Notes under the pieces: model-generated
What the model saw: the letters and a program-made list of their open reading frames with translations, nothing else
Told to the model about the DNA's origin: nothing
Database searches by the model: none
Part shown: positions 10,405 through 20,247 of the stretch, in pieces
How the letters are laid out: the number at the start of each line of letters is the position of its first letter
Numbering within the stretch: the stretch's first letter is position 1
NCBI GenBank assembly: GCA_022559845.1
Contig: CM040120.1
Coordinates: forward strand, 163,724,334-163,788,333
Direction of reading: 5' to 3'
Length of the DNA stretch: 64,000 nucleotides
Origin: Amorphophallus konjac
Lineage: Eukaryota > Streptophyta > Magnoliopsida > Alismatales > Araceae
Translations under genes and position numbers: made by a program

Positions 10405-12778
10405 TGATGGGGACATCACCTCCCATGCCCACGTTCACAGCTCGTCTCCTCGCCCCAGTTGCATCCGGCATGGTCTAGTCATTTAATTTTGAGTCCTATG
10501 TAATTTTTATTTGAGTCATTTGATGTAATTTTCAGTTTATTTGAGTCATGTCCCTAGGTCTTGCATTTATTTTCCTAAGTATTGAGTGTCATTAGATTGT
10601 GTAATGTGCTATTGGGCCTAATTCTTCGGGCTTGGCCCATGAGCACCCCCTACCCCTTCGGTTATTTGCTATTGAGTCTTTTGTCAGGGACTTATTGTAA
10701 AATGTGGGTTTCCTATATATAGGGCCCCATTTCCTTCATTTGGAGGTAATGAATCAATCAATGAAAAAAATGCCATTTGAGAGTCCAAAGCTTAGTTTAG
10801 TGGAGTGATTCCAACATTTTTTGGGTGAGAAATCCTAGGGGAGAGATTCCCCACCCTTCCCTCTCTTAATCCCTCTTTTTCACTCCACTTTCTCTCTCCT
10901 CAACACCCAATTTCGAATTTTCTTCTCTCTCCTCCCTTCCCAACCACCTCAACCCCCACCTACCATCATTAAAGCCCTCCACTTCCCCATGGCCTCCATT
11001 ACTCCACCCCCCTAGTCCCAAGGAGATCCCTCACCATTCCAACACCACTTTCCCCATTCCAACACAATCAACCCCTTCCCCACACAACCCCACAACTTCC
11101 AAGGCCATTTCAAATTTGAAATCCACCACTCCCTCCATGTTTTGGCCGCCCCCCTCCCCTCCCTTCTAGTTAGGTTCGCCCCTCCCACCTCCCTCCATTC
11201 TCATTCCCTTACACCACCTTCCCTTGCCTCCAGCTGAGACCCTGCGCCCCCTGCCCTCTCCCATCTCTATCCTATCACCATTAGCATCCCCATCCCTCCC
11301 ACACACTTCATCTTCCACCCCCTTCACCCCTTTCACACATACACTTCCTCCATCTTCTTCTTTAGGTCATTTTGGTGGCTTCTACAAGGCCTGCAGGTTA
11401 CTGTCCAAATGTTACAGAGGTACCAGTAGCTTGCAGAAGCCATCACGGTCAACTACCTGCGATTCTGAAGGCATAAGAGGCATCCACGGAAGCGTCTGCC
11501 AGTCCTCTTCGTCACGAAAGTGGTTTCGTCCTCATCGGAGCTCGGTGCTGTCCGGGACCTCCATTCTCCCACAGCTGCGCAGTTCTGCCTCGGCTGAGGA
11601 CCTGAGCCGGCTTAGAAGCTCTGCCACGACTAGCCCCGAAGGAATCAGTCTTCAAGTCCTTCTTCAAAGTTCTTCATCGGCCTGTCCACTTTCAGAATCA
11701 AGAAGCGGAAGCCCATTCAGCATCCGGGAACAGAAGTTACCAATTTTCTTCCACGGTCGCGCGGCTCTGCCTTCCCTAGTCTGCATCGTCACCTCCTCAC
11801 TCTCCTGGCTCCACAGATTGTCTCCGTTCTCTTCTGGCGTCCCCGTTTCTTTTTCTGAAAAGAGGACTCACCCACAGTTCTAACAGCACTAATGGCATCA
11901 AATTTGGAGTTCGGGAGCGGTCAGGACAGCCTCTGCATCCTACTGTTGGTGACCTGCCCCTGCTAGTCCGAGAAACAGAGGCCCTGTTCAAGCTCCTGCC
12001 CCATCCAGCAACGACTCCAGAAGAAATTACAAAAATTCTGAGGCATTCCCCTTCCTGTTACGAAGATTTCTCTGCTAGTCTCGCCATCAGCACAATTCCT
12101 GAGCAAGATCTAAAACAGCAACACCGACCCTCTATCCTGGTTCACTGACAGCAGGCAGATTCGACGTCCACCCTTGTTCCTCGTTCTTTGCTTTGGTTTC
12201 CCCACCCCGCTTGGCCGGCTGAAGCCCCCTCCCTACGTGGAGGTAGTATTGATGTAATATCATTAACCCCCACCCCAAGTTCCCCCTCCTGCGAGAGGTG
12301 TAGTGGTGTAATTTGTTTGGGGCAGGTCAAGCGACACCACCGCGGCGTGTGGGGATCCACTCGCCTCCCCGCTCGCCCTCGTCTCCGACCGGGACCGGTT
12401 TCTTCAAATCGGTCGAGTAAGTGCTCAAACCTTCACTCTAATTAGTGCTTGTATTTCAATATTAGTTCTTAATTCCACTGGTTATGCGAGTGAGAGCCCG
12501 ATCCTCAAGCCCCATAAACTTGAGTGATCACCGTGGGAATATTGTAACAGGTGCCGTTGGCACTTTGTCGGCCCCCTTGACTTGGGCATCCCCACCCATT
12601 GGGAATCAATTCTTGGCCTTGCTGGCCCTCTACTAGCAAGGGCCCAACCCCACAACCTCACCTTGGCATTGTCAAGTTACCCCGGGCTTGGGTGAGCGAC
12701 GAGAGAGCGGCGGCCCAAATTGGCCCATTTAGATTGCGAATGTGCTTGCTTGCTTAAGTCCAAGGTCGTGTCACATCA
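10405..12778 (+). repeat. 5' LTR of element B
   Basis: 2374 bp, TG to CA, with inner end next to the primer site. It carries TATATATA at 10714-10721, a purine-poor C/T-rich leader (10820-11400) and a CT/TC-rich region. A serine-rich 219-codon frame near 11224 is also open in the 3' LTR copy but starts with TTG and is low complexity; I do not call it a gene. Confidence 0.93.
10714..10721 (+). promoter_or_regulatory. TATA box in the B 5' LTR
   Basis: TATATATA followed by GGGCCCC. It is conserved at 15871-15878 in the 3' LTR. It is the probable core promoter for element B transcription. Confidence 0.65.
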
Positions 12779-12780
12779 AG

Positions 12781-12792
12781 TGGTATCAGAGC
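12781..12792 (+). promoter_or_regulatory. Primer binding site of element B
   Basis: TGGTATCAGAGC, complementary to initiator tRNA-Met, two bases after the LTR end. Confidence 0.9.
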
Positions 12793-12897
12793 AAGTTATT
12801 GACTTGTCTCTACAAGTCAAGTCCTAGGGCATGCTTGCATTCTTATCCGAACCGTGCATTGTCAACCCATCATTGTTAACATTGAGTCTTGGGTCAC

Positions 12898-14466
12898 ATG
12901 GCCCCTCTCCCAATCATATCACATGCATGCTTACCTAATGGAGAGCCCGTAGAAATTGATTTCATTGACCTAGAATCTGAAAATTGGGTGTCCCCTGATA
13001 TCATTACCTCTCTTTGTAGGACCAGACAAATTGTGCACAATGGAGACCAAGTCTTTATTAAATTCCATAAATGGTTCGGGAAGACTAAGTATTTGGATGG
13101 GGCTTGGTGTCAAAGGGGAATATTGGCGGGTCCATGTATAATCCTAGGTAAGAAATGGTTAGATGAAAGGAATGCTGACATCGACCCAACACGTCGGACT
13201 TGCCTAGTGCATCCGCCACACCTTTCGGGAACCTTTAAATTCAACAACCTTATATTCTCCCACCTGCGGGAATCCCACCCTTGTTCACCACCCCGGGTGC
13301 ACCATACTCCGGCTTTCATCACCCCACCATCAAAGAACCTTCCCGCTCCATTAGCTTTGGAAGAAGTAGTCCACAGCACAACCATAGGTCCCCACACCCA
13401 ATTGGGCCCCATGACCAACTCTCCACCTAGGCCCATGGTAACCCTCACCACTACCTCTCCATCACCCCCAAAAGGTGACACTCCTCCCAAAACCAATCAA
13501 CCCAAACCCCTTCAACCCACCCATCTTCCTCTCCCTACCCCAATCCTATCCCAACCTAAGCCTCCAATACTTCCACTCCCAAACCCCACACTACCAATCC
13601 CAAACCAAGTTTCCCTTTACCCTCCACCCCAGGAGCACCACACACCAACCCTCATCACCCCAAAAGACCCTCTCACCTCCTTGGTAGAAGAACTCATACC
13701 CGATTCAATAGTTGAGGACACTCCAAACCCACTCCCCACCTTGGAGGAAACCCAAGTCCAAGTTGAGAAAGAAACATCACACGATGGTCCTCACCTTACA
13801 TCACCCTCTCTAGTTCGGACCAAGCTCATCTTAGGAGAACAAATTGTTAGTTGGCTAAAGGAGAGCCCAATTAGAGAGATCCGGGCCCATGTTTTCCCTC
13901 CCATAGAACAAGACCTTCCCTTAGTGCCCTTCTTCTCCTATCACACCACAATCCAAGCATCCTATCAAGTGGAAACTTTAGGGGATCTTCTTAAGGGCCT
14001 AGCATGGCAAATTGAGTTCACTAGCATGTTGACCCCTATGGCCAAACAACCTAGGAGCCTTGACCTCCTAAACCTATGCATCGGGTCTATCACCTCGGTT
14101 TGCACCATTGGTCGCTACACTAGCGACCTCCTTCTATTCCTCCCCACACCCGATGAGCCTGACCTTCTCCTCCAATTGGAGCTTTTTATATCGGGTAGAG
14201 AGCCAAGCCTTCCCCTCATGGCCAACCCACTCACCAAGAACATTGACCCAATTATTATTGAAAGGGATGACTTAGCACCTCTTGAGGACCTTGAGGACAT
14301 GGAGCTCCTTCCCCTAGGTGACCCATTTTATGATCCATATGATCCATTCCAATGGGAGTCAAGGGACTCATATGACCCAACCATCATACCAACTACCCAC
14401 CCTCACCCACCATATTGGGCCAAACCCACCTCATCTATGACCCGGGTTACACCTTGGGAGCCATGA
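12898..14466 (+). CDS. Unrecognised intact ORF of element B
   Basis: 522 codons from the ATG at 12898, the first after the primer site; an in-frame TTG lies upstream at 12889. I do not recognise a known domain. The N-terminal 110 residues look globular (IDFIDLESENWVSPDIITSL, VFIKFHKWFGKTKYLDGAW, GPCIILGKKWLDER). Residues about 130-260 are very rich in proline, threonine and serine. The C-terminal 250 residues are acidic and leucine-rich and end in PYDPFQWE and tyrosine/proline runs. There is no zinc knuckle. Its position is where gag normally sits. The open frame in a recently inserted element suggests it is or recently was translated, perhaps as a Gag substitute; that is inference. Host-gene capture is the alternative. 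Confidence 0.6.
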   Translation: MAPLPIISHACLPNGEPVEIDFIDLESENWVSPDIITSLCRTRQIVHNGDQVFIKFHKWFGKTKYLDGAWCQRGILAGPCIILGKKWLDERNADIDPTRRTCLVHPPHLSGTFKFNNLIFSHLRESHPCSPPRVHHTPAFITPPSKNLPAPLALEEVVHSTTIGPHTQLGPMTNSPPRPMVTLTTTSPSPPKGDTPPKTNQPKPLQPTHLPLPTPILSQPKPPILPLPNPTLPIPNQVSLYPPPQEHHTPTLITPKDPLTSLVEELIPDSIVEDTPNPLPTLEETQVQVEKETSHDGPHLTSPSLVRTKLILGEQIVSWLKESPIREIRAHVFPPIEQDLPLVPFFSYHTTIQASYQVETLGDLLKGLAWQIEFTSMLTPMAKQPRSLDLLNLCIGSITSVCTIGRYTSDLLLFLPTPDEPDLLLQLELFISGREPSLPLMANPLTKNIDPIIIERDDLAPLEDLEDMELLPLGDPFYDPYDPFQWESRDSYDPTIIPTTHPHPPYWAKPTSSMTRVTPWEP

Positions 14467-14582
14467 CCTTGGGCCACATATCCCTAGGTAATAAGGTTGT
14501 GCCTCACCCCATGATGACCACTTTCTTAGATCCATTCGATCCATTCCAATAGGAGTTCAAAGGTTGTCCCACACCTATACAC

Positions 14583-15561
14583 ATGGAGGTCACCTTTGGG
14601 AAACGCATGCATGTGTCTAGGCTTACCATACACCTTGGCATGAACACTATGTTGGGTCCATTCATTCATATCACCCACATGTCAAGAAGAAAGTATGAGT
14701 GGTCCACATTCGGATGTCATGGTCCTCCTTCATTCATCATGGATCTTAAGCATGTCAAAATCATCTACGGATGTCCGGATCCCCCCACATTCATCACCAC
14801 TTTGCATGATAGGTTCACCTACGGGTGCCCCGGCCCACCTAGGCCCACCAAAGTCTACATGACAACATTGCATGATAAGTCCACATATGGTTGCCCCGGC
14901 CCTCCAAAATCCATCAAAGTCTTCTTGGCATCAAAACATGATCGGTCTACTTTTGGTTGCCCAGGTCCACCCATCACCCCTAGAATGTCAACATTCACGA
15001 AATTGCATGAAAGCCTTTGCAAGCACATAAGCAAAAAGAATGAGGCTTATAAGAGGCGGGCCGACTCTCATCGGCATCTCCAAGAATTCCATGAGGGTGA
15101 CTTCGTGATGGTAAGGACGGAGAAGCTCTCCCCCGGAGCCAACTCTAAACTGAGGCCACGGGGGCTGGTCCCTTCCAGGTCTTGAGGCGCATTGGTGCAA
15201 ATGTCTTTGAGTTAGATCTCCCTGAGGAGTATGGAATAAGTCCCACATTCAATGTTGCCGACCTAGTGCCATATAAGGGACCCACGGTGGTACCTAGTGA
15301 GGAGATTGAGCCTACTTCTTCCCTTGAGAGAGCACCCACCCGTGAGGAGAGACCACCAGCCAAGAGAGCCCAGCGTGAACAAATTGAACAAATATTGGAT
15401 GAACAAGTCACTACCACTCGGAGCAAGGTATACGAGCGCTATCTCGACAGGTGGGTGGATCGGTCTCGTTCGGAAGACTTGAGGGCAGTACCACTTCTCC
15501 ACACTCCAAGGAGGGAAGGACACTTACTCGACGGAGTCGAGTTCTCCATACCCCGGGAGTA
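14583..15561 (+). pseudogene. Repeat region fused to chromovirus integrase C-terminus (element B)
   Basis: The first half encodes about five imperfect copies of a unit of roughly 22 residues ending GCPGPP (YGCPDPP, YGCPGPP, FGCPGPP). The second half is the tail of a gypsy integrase: ISKKNEAYKRRADSHRHLQE, FHEGDFVMVRTEKLSPGA, then after a one-base frameshift near 15170-15182 NVFELDLPEEYGISPTFNVA. It ends with a degenerate chromodomain-like stretch (RSKVYERYLDRWVDRSRSED). The last codons run into the 3' LTR start, as in chromoviruses. Without the integrase core this part cannot catalyse integration. It is probably a relic of the parent autonomous element. Confidence 0.75.
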
Positions 15562-17935
15562 TGATGGGGACATCACCTCCCATGCCCACGTTCACAGCTC
15601 GTCTCCTCACCCCGGTTGCATCCGGCATGGTCTAGTCATTTAATTTTGAGTCCTATGTAATTTTTATTTGAGTCATTTGATGTAATTTTTAGTTTATTTG
15701 AGTCATGTCCCTAGGTCTTGCATTTATTTTCCTAAGTATTGAGTGTCATTAGATTGTGTAATGTGCTATTGGGCCTAATTCTTCGGGCTTGGCCCATGAG
15801 CACCCCCTACCCCTTCGGTTATTTGCTATTGAGTCTTTTGTCAGGAACTTATTGTAAAATGTGGGTTTCCTATATATAGGGCCCCATTTCCTTCATTTGG
15901 AGGTAATGAATCAATCAATGAAAAAAATGCCATTTGAGAGTCCAAAACTTAGTTTAGTGGAGTGATTCCAACATTTTTTGGGTGAGAAATCCTAGGGGAG
16001 AGATTCCCCACCCTTCCCTCTCTTAATCCCTCTTTTTCACTCCACTTTATCTCTCTTCAACACCCAATTTTGAATTTTCTTCTCTCTCCTCCCTTCCCAA
16101 CCACCTCAACCCCCACCTACCATCATTAAAGCCCTCCACTTCCCCATGGCCTCCATTACTCCACCCCCCTAGTCCCAAGGAGATCCCTCACCATTCCAAC
16201 ACCACTTTCCCCATTCCAACACAATCAACCCCTTCCCCACACAACCCCACAACTTCCAAGGCCATTTCAAATTTGAAATCAACCACTCCCTCCATGTTTT
16301 GGCCACCCCCCTCCCCTCCCTTCTAGTTAGGTTCGCCCATCCCACCTCCCTCCATTCTCATTCTCTTACACCACCTTCCCTTGCCTCCAGTTGAGACCCT
16401 GCGCCCCCTGCCCTCTCCCATCTCTATCCTATCACCATTAGCATCCCCATCCCTCCCACACACTTCATCTTCCACCCCCTTCACCCCTTTCACACATACA
16501 CTTCCTCCATCTTCTTCTTTAGGTCATTTTGGTGGCTTCTACAAGGCCTGCAGGTTACTGTCCAAATGTTGCAGAGGTACCAGTAGCTTGCAGAAGCCAT
16601 CACGGTCAACTACCTGCGATTCTGAAGGCATAAGAGGCATCCACGGAAGCGTCTGCCAGTCGTCTTCGTCACGAAAGTGGTTTCGTCCTCATCGGAGCTC
16701 GGTGCTGTCCGGGACCTCCATTCTCCCACAGCTGCGCGGTTCTGCCTCGGCTGAGGACCTGAGCCGGCTTAGAAGCTCTACCACGACCAGCCCCGAAGGA
16801 ATCAGTCTTCAAGTCCTTCTTCAAAGTTCTTTATTGGCCTGTCCACTTTCAGAATTAAGAAGTGGAAGCCCATTCAGCATCCGGGAACAGAAGTTACCAA
16901 CTTTCTTCCACGGTCGCGCGGCTCTGCCTTCCCCAGTCTGCATCGTCACCTCCTCACTCTTCTGGCTCCACAGATCGTCTCCGTTCTCTTCTGGCGTCCC
17001 TATTTCTTTTTCTGCAAAGCGGACTCACCCACGGTTCTAACGGCGCTGACGGCATCAAATTTGGAGTTCGGGAGCGGTCAGGACAGCCTCTGCATCCTAC
17101 TATTGGTGACCTGCCCCTGTTAGTCCGAGAAACAGAGGCCCTGTTCAAGCTCCTGCCCCGTCCAGCAGCGACTCCATAAGAAATTACAAAACTTCTGAGG
17201 CATTCCCCTTCCTGTTACGAAGATTTTGCCGCTAGTCTTGCCATCAGCACAATTCCTGAGCAAGATCTACAACAGCAACACCGACCCTCTATCCTGGTTC
17301 ACTGATAGCAGGCAGATTCGGTGTCCACCCTTGTTCCTCGTTCTTTGCTTTGGTTTCCCCACCCCGCTTGGCCGGCTGAAGGCCCCTCCCTGCGTGGAGG
17401 TAGTATTGATGTAATATCATTAACCCCCACCCCAAGTTCCCCCTCTTGCGAGAGGTGTAGTGGTGTAATTTGTTTGGGGCAGGTCAAGCGACACCGCCGC
17501 GGCGTGTGGGGATCCACTCGCCTCCCCGCTCGCCCTCGTCTCTGACCGGGACCGGTTTCTTCAAATCGGTCGAGTAAGTGCTCAAACCTTCACTCTAATT
17601 AGTGCTTGTCTTTCAATATTAGTTCTTAATTCCGCTGGTTATGCGAGTGAGAGCCCGATCCTCAAGCCCCATAAACTTGAGTGATCACCGTGGGAATATT
17701 GTAACCGGTGCCGTTGGCACTTTGTCGGCCCCCTTGACTTGGGCATCCCCACCCATTGGGAATCAATTCTTGGCCTTGCTGGCCCTCTACTAGCAAGGGC
17801 CCAACCCCACAACCTCACCTTGGCATTGCCAAGTTACCCAGGGCTTGGGTGAGCGACGAGAGAGCGGCGGCCCAAATTGGCCCATTTAGATTGCGAATGT
17901 GTTTGCTTGCTTAAGTCCAAGGTCGTGTCACATCA
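15562..17935 (+). repeat. 3' LTR of element B
   Basis: 2374 bp and nearly identical to 10405-12778, with TATATATA at 15871-15878. It is followed by the second copy of target duplication GACAC. No independent gene is supported. Confidence 0.93.
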
Positions 17936-19066
17936 GACACACTCTACCGAAGGTCTTTCGCCGGCCCTCTCCTGAAGTGCCTCGGCCCCGACGACGCCAG
18001 CCGAGCCATTCGAGAGGTTCATGAAGGCCCGTGCGGAGCGCACTCAGGGGCAAGGTCACTGGCCAGAATCCTTTTACGATAGGGGTAGTGGTGGCCCACC
18101 CTGCAGCGCGACTGCTCAGCCTATGCTCAACAGTGCGACCGATGCCAGCGGTTCGACCACTTGGTCCATCAGCCGGCTACAGAACTCGTCACCCTCGTCG
18201 AGCCTTATCCCTTTCCTCAGTGGGGGATCGACATTCTCGGACCATTCCCCACGGCTCAGTCCCAGAAAAAGCTCATCGTCGTCGCCATCGACTACTTCAC
18301 TAAATTGATCGAGGCCGAAGCCACTGCAAGGATCACCGAGACAGTCGTCTGGAGTTTCGTCTGGAAATCGATCATTTGTCGCTTCGGCATCCCCCGAGTG
18401 ATAGTGAGCGATAACGGTCGACAATTCAATTCTTGATATTTCCGAGACAGATGCGCCGACCTAAAAATCCGCAACCACTTCACTTCGGTCACCCACCCTC
18501 AGGCCAACCGGCTGGTCGAAAATGCCAATAAGACTATCTTGAAAGGCATAAAGACCAGACTCGACAAAGCCAAGGGTAGTTGGCTCGAGGAATTGCCTAG
18601 CGTACTGTGGTCGCACCGAACGACTCCCAGGACGGCAACCGGTGAAAGTCCTTTTCAGTTGGTGTACGGCATTGAGGCCGTCATTCCATTAGAGATCGCC
18701 AACCCGTCTCTCCGAGTCATCCGCTACTCGCCCGAGGAAAACAACCAAAAGTTACTCGAGAACCTCGACCTAGCCGATGAACTCCGGGATATTGCCAGCA
18801 TCCGATCGACGGAATACCAGCGACGCCTCACTCGATACTACAACGCCAGAGTCTGAAGCAGACACTTCCGATCGGGAGACTTCGTCCTCAGAAAAACCGA
18901 AGCCTCTCGACCACTAGAGGCGGCGAGCAAGCTGTCCCCTAACTGGGAAGGCCCCTACCGAGTGGTCGAGACGCTCGGGAAAGGTGCGTACAGGTTAGCA
19001 ACAATGGAAGGGGATCCCATTCCTTGGACATGGAACGTAGCCACACTACGCAAATTCTATTTTTGA
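17936..19066 (+). pseudogene. Integrase of element A (broken)
   Basis: The pol of A resumes after element B with the integrase zinc-binding region (LYRRSFAGPLLKCLG, REVHEGPCGAHSG). The catalytic core follows: WGIDILGPF, IDYFTKLIEAE, RFGIPRVIVSDNGRQF, and the glutamate in LVENANKTIL, where the usual glycine-glutamine before it is replaced by arginine-leucine. The C-terminal domain ends FVLRKTEASR..KLSPNWEGPY and LRKFYF. All three DDE acidic residues are recognisable. Frames break near 18075-18160, at TGA 18434-18436 and at TGA after YYNARV near 18854. The enzyme would have inserted the cDNA, but this copy cannot be functional. Confidence 0.88.
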
Positions 19067-20247
19067 AATTGTACAACAAGAAGGACGAAATAAATTCCTT
19101 TCCATTCAAAACTATTGATACATCAGAAAGGCAAAGGCCAGTACATTGCATGAAAAAAATTAAGAAAATCCGTCTAACACCGCTGCAAGGGGTCATCGCT
19201 CGGTCGACTCGATCTCGATCTCCTCGCGTCCAGCCACTGACTCTGCCTCGTGTAGAAACTGGCTCGGACAAGAGGGGGCCGATCCAGTTGGCTCAGATGA
19301 CCCCCGACAAAGGTGACCGAGGGACTGCAGAGAAGGTAGCCACCTTCTAAAGTTGGAGAAGGCCACCTTCCAAGTTGATGGAGGCTAGGAAGAAGGAGCA
19401 CCGTGAAGAGCCCTTTTTTTCCCAACCTGCCAACTCCTTAGAAGGGAACAGAGAGCAAGCAGCCTCCGAAGAGTGAAAGAAATGAAGAGCAGAAGAGGGA
19501 AAAAGAGGTTGCAGACGGAGGAAGGCTTCGGTGAGGAGGGAACTTGATGCGCCTCCCCCCCCATGCGGAGGGGGAGTGGCGGCAGGAGTCCCTGATACCC
19601 CCATCCGTCCTTCGCCTCGGTGCCCGCCTGGAAGCCACGCCAGAACTGAGAGAAGGCAAGAGCCGTGCCCTCGCACGTCGAAGCCCTCTCCAGATCCGCG
19701 CGGCGACCGTCGGACCCGTCCAACAAGCCAGGATAGCAAGAGCTCTCTGCTCCCCGTCGTCGGTGGCGTCACCCTCCGAAGAATCCTCCATGCAACGGCA
19801 CAACGTAGAGTGAAGAAGAAGGAGTGAGGGAAGACTGTTAGAGAAAATCCCAAGCGGTAAAGAGGAAAGGGCACCTTTCGGTCCTTCTTATAGGCCAAAG
19901 GAGGCTACACGCCTTAAACGCACCCCCCCCCCCCGCCCTCAAAAACACGCCAAAGGATTTCTCCCATGAACGGTCACCTCTAACTCCTCGTTTCCCACCC
20001 CAGCGGGATTCACGAAGCAGCCTGGCATTCAAAGCGTGAGGGAACGGAAAGACGCCCCATCAGAAGCCTACCAAATCAGCATGCGAAAATCACGCAGGAC
20101 ATATCGGCACTTTTCAACTACTCCAGCCAAATCACGGCAAGGATGGCGATCAAACAAGTAAGTCATTTATTATCTCATAAAGAGGAAACTCTCTAAAGGA
20201 GGAAAGAGAGACAAACAAGAGAAAGGGGCAAAATAAGGCAGAATACA
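19067..20247. other. Spacer between integrase and antisense ORF of element A
   Basis: About 1.2 kb downstream of the integrase stop. Several overlapping frames are open on the minus strand (for example 19347-19898), but none resembles a family I know and all are GC-rich and low in complexity. A run of C occurs at 19923-19934. I see no supported gene; it may hold the 3' untranslated part of the antisense transcript. Confidence 0.6.

Larger units (their letters stand above)
10405..17935 (+). mobile_element. Element B: non-autonomous gypsy-type retrotransposon
   Basis: Inserted in the pol of element A with target duplication GACAC (10400-10404 and 17936-17940). Both LTRs are exactly 2374 bp, running from TGATGGGGACATCACC to GTCACATCA, and differ at only scattered positions, so this is the youngest insertion in its stack. 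The 2.8 kb internal region has a tRNA-iMet primer site, one intact ORF of unknown function and the C-terminal tail of a chromovirus-like integrase. There is no protease, RT, RNase H or integrase core. It therefore depends on another element for movement. Confidence 0.93.

Noticed and set aside
11224..11883. 219-codon serine-rich frame in the B LTR, also open in the 3' LTR (16381-17040)
   Set aside because: It starts with TTG, is low complexity and matches no family. Conservation between LTRs is expected regardless of coding.
19347..19898. 183-codon antisense frame downstream of the antisense ORF of element A
   Set aside because: Several overlapping frames are open there on both strands, as expected at high GC, and no domain is recognisable.
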